Positions 41,293 to 49,878 of a DNA stretch of 64,000 bases are shown here, one piece after another; position 1 is the stretch's first letter, and every line of letters begins with the position of its first letter. Under the pieces are notes generated by a model that worked only from the letters and a program-made list of their open reading frames with translations, did not search any database and was not told where the DNA came from. The DNA comes from Rhizobium sp. RU36D (GTDB lineage: Bacteria; Pseudomonadota; Alphaproteobacteria; Rhizobiales; Rhizobiaceae). Location: assembly GCF_900176345.1 (NCBI RefSeq), contig NZ_FWXU01000009.1, positions 124,001-188,000 on the forward strand, in the 5' to 3' direction. The translations under genes were made by a program, and so were the position numbers.

Positions 41293-43898
41293 TCAGCGGC
41301 CACGGATTGCTGCGCCTCGGACGCGGTCGGAATGCGGCACAGAACCCGCGTGCCCTGTCCTGGCGTGCTTTCGATCGAAACGCTGCCATTGTGCAGGTTG
41401 ACGAAGCTCTCGACGATGGAAAGGCCAAGTCCTGCTCCGCTGCGTTTGCCGCCCTTGCCATTGGCGGAGAAACGCTGGAACACGGTCGCCAGCATCTCCT
41501 CGGATATGCCGCAGCCGCTGTCGGTGACGGTGAAGACAAAATCCTCGTCCTCGCGCCAGCATTTCAGCACCACGGCCGTTCCTTCCGACGAGAAGTTCAC
41601 GGCATTGGTCAGGAGCTTGATCAGCACCTGCTTCAAGCGCTGCTGGTCGGCGATGATGTGGCCGAGGCTTGGCGGAGCGACAATCTCCAGCGTCACATTG
41701 CTCTCCTGCAGACGATCCGTCATCTGCATCGAGACATCGTCAAGCAGGTCGCTGAGATCGATTTCCGCGTAGTTCAGCTGCATGATGCCGGCATCGACGG
41801 TCGCGAGATCGAGGATGTCGTTGACGATCGTCAGCAGCACCGATGAGGAGGTGGAGATGTGATCGATGTATTCCGCCTGGCGGATGTTGAGCGGTCCAAC
41901 AGCCTGCGCCTTCAGGAGATCGGTGAAGCCGATAATGTTGGTCAGCGGCGACCGCAGCTCGTAGGAGACGTGCTGGACGAAATCGTTCTTGAGTTCGTCG
42001 GCCTTGCGCAGCGCCGCATTCTTCTCCGTCAGTGCCCGTTCAGCGCGCACACTGTCGGTCATGTTGACGAAGGTCAGCATGGTCTGGGCGTTGGAGAGCG
42101 GAATGACCGCGTAATCCAGCACGAGACCGGACATCAGCTCCAGCGTGCCCTGACGCGAGGGGCGTTCGTCCTCAAAGCTGGTGATCATCTGGCTGAAGGC
42201 CTTCCAGCCATCGGCCCGATCATAAGACGGCAGGCAGGCGTCCTCGATCGCGCGAATATGGGTACCGGCCGCAGCTTCTTTCTCGGTGATGCCCCAGAGC
42301 GCCCGGAAGGCAGGGTTTGACAGGCGAATGCGACCGTCGGGACCAAAGACGGCCACGCCTTCGGAGAGGTGGTCGATCGTTTCGCCCTGCACGCGCAGCA
42401 GCGTGTTGTAGCGTGTTTCCAGCTCGACCTGTTCCGTCAGGTTCTCGAAGACCCATGTCGCGCCGCCTTGCGGATGCGCCGAGGCGATCACACGGAGGGT
42501 CTGGCCATTGGGAAGGTGCCAGATATCCGTCTGCGTATCGATGGCGCGATAGACCGAAAGGGCATTTTCCTTCCAGGTCTTCCAGCTCAGCTGTTCGGGA
42601 AGCTTGTTGGCAGAACGTAGCCGGTCCAGGAGTTCCGCATTGTCAGGCCGCTGATCGAGGAAGGCCTGATCCAGGCTCCACAATTGCTGGAAGGCCTGGT
42701 TGTAGAACTGCAGCCGCCTGTTGCCATCGAAGATGGCGACGGGGGTCGCCAGGTGATCCAGCGTGTCGGCATGGCTTTTCAGCGTGCGATCCAGTTCCTC
42801 GCGCAAGGCTTCGGCCTGGCTGACATCAATGGCAATACCGGCCGAACCGGCAGCGCTTCGGGCATCCACCACATCAAAGAAGCTGCGATTGCCGTGAACG
42901 ACGGTTGACACCCGGTCCTGATAAGGAGATTCCAGCGTCCGGACGGCTTTGATTTTTTCGCGGGTCACGGTCTGCAGAATTTCGCGGCTTTCCCGCACGG
43001 CCTGCTCGGGCGAGGCGGCTTCGACAGCGGCGCTATAGGCGTGGTTGACCCATTCCAGACGACCTTCGCCATCGCGGCGCCAGACCGGCTGTTCAATGGC
43101 GTCGAGCAGGCTCTCGAAGGTCGCGATCGACGCGGCAAGGCGGGCCTTCTCGATTTTCAGCTCGGCCAGTTCGGCGCGAAGATTATTGAGCGCGACAAAC
43201 CGCGCAAAGGCACGACCGCCCGAAACACGACCCTGCACCTCAAGCACTTCGTCGCGCTGGGTTTCGATCACGAGATCGAAGCTGCATGCCTGCGACTTCA
43301 GCTCATCCAGGGCCTTTTCAAGCGCCATGGCCGAATTCGGCTTCAGCCAGCGACCAAGTGCCAGAAACTCTGCGTCCGACTGGGGAGCGCCGGTTTCCGG
43401 CGGTAATTGTCCCAGGAATTCCGGGCGCCCATTCTGGCCGTCCCATATGACGATGCGTCGGCTTTTGTCAGCGATCAACGCCTGGTAGCGGGAAATGCTC
43501 TGCCGGGCATCGGAAAGCGCACCGCGCATTTCCTTGGTTTCGGCCGCCATGGCGCCGCGCTGTCGCACCAGCCATACCGCCGAGACCAGCGCTGCCGAGA
43601 GAACCCCGAGCACCAACGAGTAGCCGGCCATCTCGCCCGTCGTGAAAAGTCGCGCAGCCTGCGCGCTCTGGGCCGCTGCCGCACCGGGCATCGCTGTCAG
43701 AGCGGTGGCCGTCATCGACCAACGCCAGAATCGAGACATGCCCGAATCCGGCTGGCCCAAATCCCGCCGATTTGTGCCCGCGCGCGAGAAATTCGTCTCG
43801 GTGCACGGACCCCGTTCTTCCGTCACCGGCGCCTCTATGGACGCATGGTCCTGCGCCACGCTGTTACGCGGGCTCAGGCTATTTTTTGATACCGACAT
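41289..43898 (-). CDS. divL: DivL-like PAS sensor pseudo-histidine kinase
   Basis: An 869-residue membrane-bound kinase-like protein. It has a hydrophobic segment YSLVLGVLSAALVSAVWLV near the N-terminus, at least two PAS-type regions (DAIEQPVWRRDGEGRLEWVN and HLSEGVAVFGPDGRIRLSN), a dimerisation helix and a complete ATPase domain (LLTNAVNFSS, DSGCGISEEM, GAGLGLSIVESF). In the H-box the phosphoacceptor position is tyrosine (SYELRSPL, Y646) instead of histidine, the hallmark of Caulobacter DivL, which steers the CckA-CtrA cell-cycle pathway with DivK. The ATG at 43898 is preferred; an in-frame start at 43985 is possible. Confidence 0.88.
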   Translation of the reverse strand: MSVSKNSLSPRNSVAQDHASIEAPVTEERGPCTETNFSRAGTNRRDLGQPDSGMSRFWRWSMTATALTAMPGAAAAQSAQAARLFTTGEMAGYSLVLGVLSAALVSAVWLVRQRGAMAAETKEMRGALSDARQSISRYQALIADKSRRIVIWDGQNGRPEFLGQLPPETGAPQSDAEFLALGRWLKPNSAMALEKALDELKSQACSFDLVIETQRDEVLEVQGRVSGGRAFARFVALNNLRAELAELKIEKARLAASIATFESLLDAIEQPVWRRDGEGRLEWVNHAYSAAVEAASPEQAVRESREILQTVTREKIKAVRTLESPYQDRVSTVVHGNRSFFDVVDARSAAGSAGIAIDVSQAEALREELDRTLKSHADTLDHLATPVAIFDGNRRLQFYNQAFQQLWSLDQAFLDQRPDNAELLDRLRSANKLPEQLSWKTWKENALSVYRAIDTQTDIWHLPNGQTLRVIASAHPQGGATWVFENLTEQVELETRYNTLLRVQGETIDHLSEGVAVFGPDGRIRLSNPAFRALWGITEKEAAAGTHIRAIEDACLPSYDRADGWKAFSQMITSFEDERPSRQGTLELMSGLVLDYAVIPLSNAQTMLTFVNMTDSVRAERALTEKNAALRKADELKNDFVQHVSYELRSPLTNIIGFTDLLKAQAVGPLNIRQAEYIDHISTSSSVLLTIVNDILDLATVDAGIMQLNYAEIDLSDLLDDVSMQMTDRLQESNVTLEIVAPPSLGHIIADQQRLKQVLIKLLTNAVNFSSEGTAVVLKCWREDEDFVFTVTDSGCGISEEMLATVFQRFSANGKGGKRSGAGLGLSIVESFVNLHNGSVSIESTPGQGTRVLCRIPTASEAQQSVAAE

Positions 43899-44032
43899 TT
43901 TCGGTCTGTCTCCGCCATATGTGCCGCATTTGTCGACAAGACATCCCCTTCCGCTGCGTAAGGCCAAGCCTACGCGGCGAATCAAGTCCTAAAACAATAC
44001 TGCCTAAGGGAATCCTCTGGAAGGGCAGCGGG

Positions 44033-44069
44033 CAAAAAAGAAGCCGCGATCTTTGTCAAGATCGCGGCT
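44033..44069 (-). terminator. Rho-independent terminator after ahcY
   Basis: AGCCGCGATCTT and AAGATCGCGGCT form a perfect 12-bp stem with a 4-nt loop. On the minus strand it is followed by TCTTTTTTGCC. It separates ahcY from divL, so divL must have its own promoter between 43899 and 44032. Confidence 0.88.
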
Positions 44070-44098
44070 ACCAGATTTGGTATGTTGTCTACAGGATA

Positions 44099-45499
44099 TT
44101 AATAGCGGTAGTGGTCGGACTTGAACGGACCAGACTGGGTCACGCCGATATAGGCGGCCTGCTCGTCCGACAGTTCGGTCAGCTTCACGCCGAGCTTTGC
44201 GAGGTGCAGGCGAGCGACCTTTTCATCGAGGTGCTTCGGCAGGATGTAGACCTTGTTCTCATACTGGCCGGGCTTGGTGTAGAGCTCGATCTGCGCCAGA
44301 ACCTGGTTGGTGAACGAGGCCGACATCACGAAGGACGGATGGCCCGTGGCATTGCCGAGGTTCAGCAGACGGCCTTCCGAGAGCAGGATCATGCGGTTGC
44401 CGGCGGGGAAGTGGATCAGGTCCACCTGCGGCTTGACGTTTTCCCACTTGAGATTGCGCAGCGACGCGACCTGGATCTCGTTGTCGAAGTGGCCGATATT
44501 ACCGACGATCGCCATGTCCTTCATCGCACGCATGTGCTCGATGCGGATGACGTCCTTGTTGCCCGTCGTGGTGATGAAGATGTCGGCGGTGGAGACGACG
44601 TCTTCCAGCGTGACGACTTCAAAGCCGTCCATGGCAGCCTGCAGCGCGCAGATCGGGTCGATTTCCGTGACCTTCACGCGGGCGCCGGCGCCCTGCAGCG
44701 AAGCCGCCGAACCCTTGCCCACATCGCCATAGCCGCACACCACGGCGACCTTGCCGGCCATCATGACGTCGGTGCCGCGACGGATGCCGTCAACCAGCGA
44801 TTCCTTGCAGCCATACTTGTTGTCGAATTTCGACTTGGTGACGCTGTCGTTGACGTTGATCGCCGGGAAGGGCAGCAGGCCCTTCTTCGACAGTTCGTAC
44901 AGGCGGTGAACGCCCGTGGTGGTTTCTTCGGTCACGCCCTTGATGGCGTCGCGCTGTTTGGTGAACCAGCCGGGGGAGGCGGCCAGGCGCTTCTTGATCT
45001 GGGCGAACAGGATTTCTTCTTCTTCCGAACCGGGGTTCGACAGCACGTTCTCGCCGGCTTCGGCGCGGGCGCCGAGCAGGATGTACATGGTGGCATCGCC
45101 ACCGTCATCCAGGATCATGTTGGAGAGGCCGCCATCGGCCCACTGGAAGATCTTGTCCGTATAGACCCAGTAGTCTTCGAGCGACTCGCCCTTGACGGCG
45201 AAGACCGGGATGCCGGAGGCTGCGATGGCAGCGGCGGCATGGTCCTGGGTGGAGAAGATGTTGCAGGACGCCCAACGGATTTCCGCGCCGAGAGCCGCCA
45301 GGGTCTCGATCAGCACGGCCGTCTGGATGGTCATGTGCAGCGAACCGGTGATGCGCGCACCCTTCAACGGCTTGGATTCGCCAAATTCGGCGCGGCATGC
45401 CATCAGGCCCGGCATTTCGGTTTCGGCAATCGTGATTTCCTTGCGTCCGAAATCGGCAAGGCCGATATCCGCGACGACGTAGTCCTTCTCAGTGCTCAT
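44099..45499 (-). CDS. ahcY: Adenosylhomocysteinase
   Basis: NAD-dependent hydrolysis of S-adenosylhomocysteine to adenosine and homocysteine, which relieves inhibition of methyltransferases. The 466-residue protein has [15 protein letters not shown], the NAD-binding [20 protein letters not shown], and the C-terminal signature [11 protein letters not shown] strong terminator follows. The 181-bp upstream gap contains a sharp dyad (45637-45664) that looks like an operator. Confidence 0.98.
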   Translation of the reverse strand: MSTEKDYVVADIGLADFGRKEITIAETEMPGLMACRAEFGESKPLKGARITGSLHMTIQTAVLIETLAALGAEIRWASCNIFSTQDHAAAAIAASGIPVFAVKGESLEDYWVYTDKIFQWADGGLSNMILDDGGDATMYILLGARAEAGENVLSNPGSEEEEILFAQIKKRLAASPGWFTKQRDAIKGVTEETTTGVHRLYELSKKGLLPFPAINVNDSVTKSKFDNKYGCKESLVDGIRRGTDVMMAGKVAVVCGYGDVGKGSAASLQGAGARVKVTEIDPICALQAAMDGFEVVTLEDVVSTADIFITTTGNKDVIRIEHMRAMKDMAIVGNIGHFDNEIQVASLRNLKWENVKPQVDLIHFPAGNRMILLSEGRLLNLGNATGHPSFVMSASFTNQVLAQIELYTKPGQYENKVYILPKHLDEKVARLHLAKLGVKLTELSDEQAAYIGVTQSGPFKSDHYRY

Positions 45500-45636
45500 A
45501 GCTATCTCCAGGCTAGCTTAAGGGCGCCGGTTCCGGTGTCTTGAGGCACGGAACAGGAATGGCCCAACCGCATCCGCCTTCAATGGCGGATTTCCGCCCT
45601 GCCATGTATCAGTCTTCGAGCGATCTGGCAACCTGG

Positions 45637-45664
45637 ATATAAAGAAGTCTTTATGTCTTTATAT
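45637..45664. promoter_or_regulatory. Dyad operator upstream of ahcY
   Basis: ATATAAAGA (45637-45645) and TCTTTATAT (45656-45664) are a perfect 9-bp inverted repeat. A second, tighter dyad, ATAAAGA-AG-TCTTTAT (45639-45654), is nested in it. Such AT-rich dyads are typical of ArsR-family sites, and an ArsR-type regulator of S-adenosylhomocysteine recycling (SahR) is known in Proteobacteria. Assignment to SahR is inference. Confidence 0.5.
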
Positions 45665-45680
45665 GGTGGTAAATACCGAG

Positions 45681-45956
45681 TTACATCTCTTCGCCGAACT
45701 TATTCTCGATCAGCCGCTCCAGGGCCTGGAGTGCCTCAGTGGCCTGAGCGCCTGAGGCGGAGACTTCGATGCTGCAGCCGGGGCTCGCCGCCAGCATCAT
45801 CAAACCCATGATCGATGTGCCGCCGACGGTGGTACCGTCCTTGGAAACCGTGATCTGGGCGTCGAATGCCTCCACGGTCTGCACGAATTTGGCGGAGGCA
45901 CGGGCATGCAGGCCGCGCTTGTTGGTGATGAGCAGAAGCCTGGTCAGCGACGACAT
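45681..45956 (-). CDS. ptsH: Phosphocarrier HPr
   Basis: Small phosphocarrier of the phosphotransferase system. The 91-residue protein has the active-site histidine H17 in KRGLHARAS and the regulatory serine S48 in GGTSIMGLMML, which can be phosphorylated by HPr kinase. No sugar permease (EIIBC) is encoded nearby, so it probably works in the regulatory PTS of alphaproteobacteria with the adjacent EIIA and hprK. It is 17 nt downstream of the EIIA gene. Confidence 0.95.
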   Translation of the reverse strand: MSSLTRLLLITNKRGLHARASAKFVQTVEAFDAQITVSKDGTTVGGTSIMGLMMLAASPGCSIEVSASGAQATEALQALERLIENKFGEEM

Positions 45957-45973
45957 GAGGGTGGGTCCTGGAA

Positions 45974-46375
45974 TTACTTGCCGCTCAAGACGCGGCTGGC
46001 GACATTGATGTATTTGCGGCCGGCCTCGGATGCGTCGATCAAGGCCTTTTCCATGTTGTTTTCGCCGCGCACGCCGGCAAGCTTGATCAGCATCGGCAGG
46101 TTCACCCCGGCGATCACCTCGATACGGCCACTGTTCATCACGGAGATCGCGAGATTCGACGGCGTGCCGCCGAACATATCGGTCAATATGATCACGCCAT
46201 GACCGTCATCGGCACGCATGACCGCATCGAGTATATCCTGGCGCCGCTGATCCATGTCATCTTCGGGACCAATCGAGACAGTTTCCACGAATTTCTGTGG
46301 TCCGACGACATGTTCCACAGCGTGATGAAACTCTTCAGCCAGCTTGCCATGAGTGACAAGCACAAGTCCGATCAT
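45974..46375 (-). CDS. PTS EIIA component, mannose family
   Basis: A 133-residue EIIA-Man domain protein with the phospho-accepting H9 in LVLVTHGKLAEEF and the TDMFGGTPSNLA motif. In rhizobia and Brucella this stand-alone EIIA is a regulator in the absence of mannose permease components. It lies between hprK (121-nt gap upstream) and ptsH, and probably forms one operon with ptsH. Also called manX or ptsM in related species. Confidence 0.93.
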   Translation of the reverse strand: MIGLVLVTHGKLAEEFHHAVEHVVGPQKFVETVSIGPEDDMDQRRQDILDAVMRADDGHGVIILTDMFGGTPSNLAISVMNSGRIEVIAGVNLPMLIKLAGVRGENNMEKALIDASEAGRKYINVASRVLSGK

Positions 46376-46496
46376 TCTTTACCGCCCCCTTGGACACCAA
46401 ACAGATGGCACATATCGCAATGCGGAAAAATCGTCCATCGGTGGGCGATCATCTTGGCTATGAAAATCTCAAGTGCAAGTTAAAATCTCGCCATTT

Positions 46497-46949
46497 TTAC
46501 CGCGCTATAGCCGATCTTGCCGCCAGAAGCGCCTGAAATACCGAAAAAGGTGCATGCAGATCGTGTTGCAGCCGAATGGCCGGAAGGCCAAAATCGCTTC
46601 CAAATTCATAGATTTCATCCTCCGGTGGCAGGCGCTCGGCCTCCTCGACCCGAACCGGAAGGATCGCCCAATGCATCACGGCTTTGTCAATGCTTTGCAC
46701 CTTGCCGATGCCACTGCCGCGGATCTCGATCAGGCCGGCGATGCTGGCGGGCCGACGCGCCACGACCACATCTCCATGACGCGCAAGGAACACCCGGTCA
46801 TCGGCCACCAGTGCGCTGAACTGGCCGTGCGCGCGGGCATCACTGATCAGCGCCAGCGCCAGCCTTGATTTGCCGGATCCGGACGGACCCACAAGCAGCA
46901 GGCCGGTCGTGCCCACCACGATGGCGGTGGCGTGAACCGCGCCGGTCAT
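46497..46949 (-). CDS. hprK: HPr kinase/phosphorylase, short alphaproteobacterial form
   Basis: Phosphorylates HPr on serine to couple metabolic state to regulation. It is only 150 residues, because the N-terminal domain of the Firmicute enzyme (about 310 residues) is absent. Walker A GPSGSGKSRLA is at residues 21-31, VADDRVFL follows, and the HprK signature is IEIRGSGIGKV. The start overlaps the chvG stop by 4 nt, placing it in the chvI-chvG-hprK run. Confidence 0.92.
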   Translation of the reverse strand: MTGAVHATAIVVGTTGLLLVGPSGSGKSRLALALISDARAHGQFSALVADDRVFLARHGDVVVARRPASIAGLIEIRGSGIGKVQSIDKAVMHWAILPVRVEEAERLPPEDEIYEFGSDFGLPAIRLQHDLHAPFSVFQALLAARSAIAR

Positions 46950-48730
46950 GCACCCTGCTCGACCGGCAGCGACAGAACGAAGCGCGCCCCGAGAATTGCG
47001 CCGCCATCGGGATCGATGATGTTTTCCGCAAACAGCGTGCCGCCATGGGCCTCGGCGATCTGCCGACTGATCGATAGGCCGAGGCCCGAATTCTGGCCAA
47101 AGCCTTCGCCTTCCGGGCGATCGGTATAGAAGCGCTCGAAGATCCGGTCGATATTCTCCGCCTGGATGCCTGGACCATTGTCTTCGACGTGCACGACACA
47201 GCGCCCCTTGACGCGAGACAGGCGTACCGTGATGCGGCCGCCCTTCTCGGGAACAAAGGAGCGGGCGTTCTCGATCAGATTGGTGATGATCTGGCCGATG
47301 CGCAGGTCGTGCCCACTGACGGAGAACTTGGTTTTGCTGCCAGGCTTCTGGTCGACGACATATTCGATTTCGACCGGCTTTTTCGTGCTGCGAATCTGCC
47401 GGGAGATGTCGACCATATTGGCGAGCAAAACCTCGAGATCGACATGCCCGGCATCCGTGCGTGCCAGTTCCGCATCGAGCCGCGAGGCGTCGGAAATATC
47501 GCTGATCAGGCGATCCAGCCGGCGCACGTCGTGCTGGATAATGTCCATCAGCCGCTTCTTGGAATCGTCATTGCGCGCCAGCGGCAGGGTTTCCACCGCG
47601 CTGCGCAGCGAGGTCAGCGGGTTCTTCAATTCATGGCTCACATCGGCGGCGAACTGCTCGATGGCGTCGATGCGGTCGTAAAGTGCCGTGGTCATTTCCC
47701 GCAAAGCGACCGACAGGTTACCAATTTCGTCCTGGCGAGCCGAAAAGTCCGGGATCTCCTCACGCTCTCTCGCGCCGCGTCGAACGCGGATGGCGGCAGC
47801 AGACAGGCGACGCAAGGGATTGGCAATCGTCGACGACAACAGCAGCGACACGACGATGTTGACCAGCGTCGCCACGCCGAAGACCCGCATGATGGCCAGG
47901 CGCTCGGCATGGACGATCTTGTCGATATCGCCGCCTTGCGTCGAAAGAAGCAGCACGCCAAGCACGGCGCGCGAACGCTGCACGGGGACCGCCACCGAGA
48001 CGATCAGTTCGCCCCGGTCCGTTACCCGGACAACCGCGCCGCGCACGCCGGTAAGTGCGTTCATCACCTCTGGGTAGATCGAGCCATCGCCGCCAGGCGC
48101 CTCTCGGTAGAGGGAGAGGTTTGCCGGTTGCAGAAGCTTGTTGAAGATGCGGCCGATCCAGTCGGTGATGCCGCCGCCATCATCGTCCAGCGGCGGTAGA
48201 TCGAAGCGCAGGACCTGGCCGCGGGAATAGAGGTGACGGGAATCGAGCAGCAGATTGGCATCGGCATCGTAGACCCGCGCTCGGGTGCGGGTCGGTGAGA
48301 TCAGACGCCGCAGGAGAGGGGCAACCTGTTCCGGATTGATCGAGAACTCCAGATCCTCGTCCTTGGGAACCGGCGTGATGCTCTGGCCCGCCTGCAGTTC
48401 AAGCAGTTTCTGTGGGTCGATGGTGATGGAATTGGTGTCGACGGAGGCCGAGGACTGGATCGCTGCCGCGATGATTTCACCTTGGGTCAACAGGCTTTCC
48501 ACGCGGGCATCGATCAGCCCTTCGCGAAACTGGTTGAGATACATGATGCCGGCGACCAGCACCACGAGTGCGGCGAGGTTGAAGAAGACGATGCGGCGCG
48601 TCAGGCTTGAAAACAGCGCATTGCCAAACAGCCGCCGGATCAGAGTGAAGGAGTGCGACAACAGGCGACGAGGTTCGTCCTCGACTTCGTCGAGCCTTGT
48701 CAGTCGCCTGTTCGAGATCTGCTTGTCCAA
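46946..48730 (-). CDS. chvG: Sensor histidine kinase ChvG (ExoS)
   Basis: Membrane sensor kinase of the ChvG/ChvI system, which responds to acid and envelope state and is needed for host interaction in rhizobia. The 594-residue protein has a transmembrane segment IVFFNLAALVVLVAGIMYL (about residues 47-65), a periplasmic domain, a second membrane segment, a HAMP-like linker, the H-box DVSHELKNPL with H366, and ATPase motifs DNGPGIQ and GLGLSISRQIAEAHGG. It overlaps hprK by 4 nt. Confidence 0.96.
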   Translation of the reverse strand: MDKQISNRRLTRLDEVEDEPRRLLSHSFTLIRRLFGNALFSSLTRRIVFFNLAALVVLVAGIMYLNQFREGLIDARVESLLTQGEIIAAAIQSSASVDTNSITIDPQKLLELQAGQSITPVPKDEDLEFSINPEQVAPLLRRLISPTRTRARVYDADANLLLDSRHLYSRGQVLRFDLPPLDDDGGGITDWIGRIFNKLLQPANLSLYREAPGGDGSIYPEVMNALTGVRGAVVRVTDRGELIVSVAVPVQRSRAVLGVLLLSTQGGDIDKIVHAERLAIMRVFGVATLVNIVVSLLLSSTIANPLRRLSAAAIRVRRGAREREEIPDFSARQDEIGNLSVALREMTTALYDRIDAIEQFAADVSHELKNPLTSLRSAVETLPLARNDDSKKRLMDIIQHDVRRLDRLISDISDASRLDAELARTDAGHVDLEVLLANMVDISRQIRSTKKPVEIEYVVDQKPGSKTKFSVSGHDLRIGQIITNLIENARSFVPEKGGRITVRLSRVKGRCVVHVEDNGPGIQAENIDRIFERFYTDRPEGEGFGQNSGLGLSISRQIAEAHGGTLFAENIIDPDGGAILGARFVLSLPVEQGA

Positions 48731-48818
48731 CTGTCAACCCTTTGGTCGCGACGCAGCCCTCCGTCAGCGTCGCGCGGTCGCCGGCGCCCGCCGGGCCGAC
48801 GCTATTTCAAGGCCCTGA

Positions 48819-49544
48819 TTATGCCGCCTCGCGGAACCGGTAGCCTACGCCGTAGAGCGTTTCAATCATGTCGAAGTCGGTATCGACCATCTTGAACTTC
48901 TTGCGAAGCCGCTTGATGTGGCTGTCGATTGTCCGGTCGTCCACATAGACCTGCTCGTCATAGGCCGCGTCCATCAGGGCGTCGCGGCTCTTGACCACGC
49001 CGGGACGCTGGGCGAGCGAGTGCAGGATCAGGAATTCGGTGACGGTCAGGGTGACCGGATCGCCCTTCCAGGTGCAGGTGTGGCGTTCCTGGTCCATCGA
49101 AAGCTGGCCGCGCTCCAGAGTGCGCGCCTGGACCTCGCCCGCGGTCTTTGCCGTTCCGCCTGCCGCCGCTGCCGCTTCCCGTCCGGCCGCACGGCGCAGG
49201 ATAGCCTTTACCCGCTCGACCAGCAGCCTTTGCGAGAATGGCTTGGTGATGAAATCATCGGCGCCCATCTTCAGGCCGAACAATTCGTCGATTTCCTCAT
49301 CCTTGGAGGTCAAGAAGATCACCGGCAGGTCACTCTTCTGTCGCAAGCGGCGCAGAAGTTCCATGCCGTCCATGCGCGGCATCTTGATATCGAAGATCGC
49401 CAGTTGCGGCGGCCTTGCCAGCAGCCCGTCCAGCGCTGACGCCCCATCGGTATAGGTTTCGACCTTGTATCCTTCAGCCTCCAGCGCAATGGAAACCGAG
49501 GTCAGGATATTGCGGTCGTCATCCACGAGGGCGATTGTCTGCAT
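48819..49544 (-). CDS. chvI: Response regulator ChvI
   Basis: OmpR-type response regulator partnered with ChvG. The 241-residue protein has the phospho-accepting D52 in [16 protein letters not shown] and a C-terminal winged-helix domain ([20 protein letters not shown]). The ATG at 49544 ([17 protein letters not shown]) has GGAGA 9 nt upstream and matches the known start of relatives; an ATG at 49562 and longer forms are in frame. It is divergent from pckA, which in Agrobacterium is acid-induced. Confidence 0.96.
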   Translation of the reverse strand: MQTIALVDDDRNILTSVSIALEAEGYKVETYTDGASALDGLLARPPQLAIFDIKMPRMDGMELLRRLRQKSDLPVIFLTSKDEEIDELFGLKMGADDFITKPFSQRLLVERVKAILRRAAGREAAAAAGGTAKTAGEVQARTLERGQLSMDQERHTCTWKGDPVTLTVTEFLILHSLAQRPGVVKSRDALMDAAYDEQVYVDDRTIDSHIKRLRKKFKMVDTDFDMIETLYGVGYRFREAA

Positions 49545-49878
49545 GCTGTTCGTCTCCGTCATCATCGCGCTTATCCCAGCCAGATCCCCAGCCCGGGTTG
49601 TGGCGGTACAACGCGTACATGAGGATAAAGGTGGAACAAATTGTGGCAAAGATAAAGGGTGCGTGGGGGAAAGCCCTTGTTTTGCGTCTTTCATGACGCC
49701 TGCCAATGCATCAGATGAGGCGTTTCAAACCGATTTAAAAGAGCGTTTAGAAATTTAAATCGATTAAATAATTGATATCATTAATCTATTTTCGTTTTGT
49801 CGCTTGCCTTTTCTAAAAAGCATCACTAGCCTTTAGAGAAATTCAACGGCGCTCTGCCCAAAGCTAAAGGATGATGCC
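49545..49878. promoter_or_regulatory. chvI/pckA divergent intergenic region
   Basis: A 334-bp gap holding the promoters of both operons. The stretch 49730-49800 is far more A/T-rich than its surroundings and carries the palindromes ATTTAAAT (49753-49760), ATCGAT (49759-49764) and TGATATCA (49773-49780). No confident -35/-10 pair was assigned. Confidence 0.55.

Noticed and set aside
43772-45544. Long open frame (590 codons) antisense to ahcY and the start of divL
   Set aside because: It crosses a strong terminator and an intergenic gap and is antisense to an unmistakable AhcY; no family resemblance.
45500-45680. SAM or SAH riboswitch in the ahcY leader
   Set aside because: No conserved SAH or SAM-II core could be recognised; the only clear structure is a DNA-type dyad, better explained as an operator.
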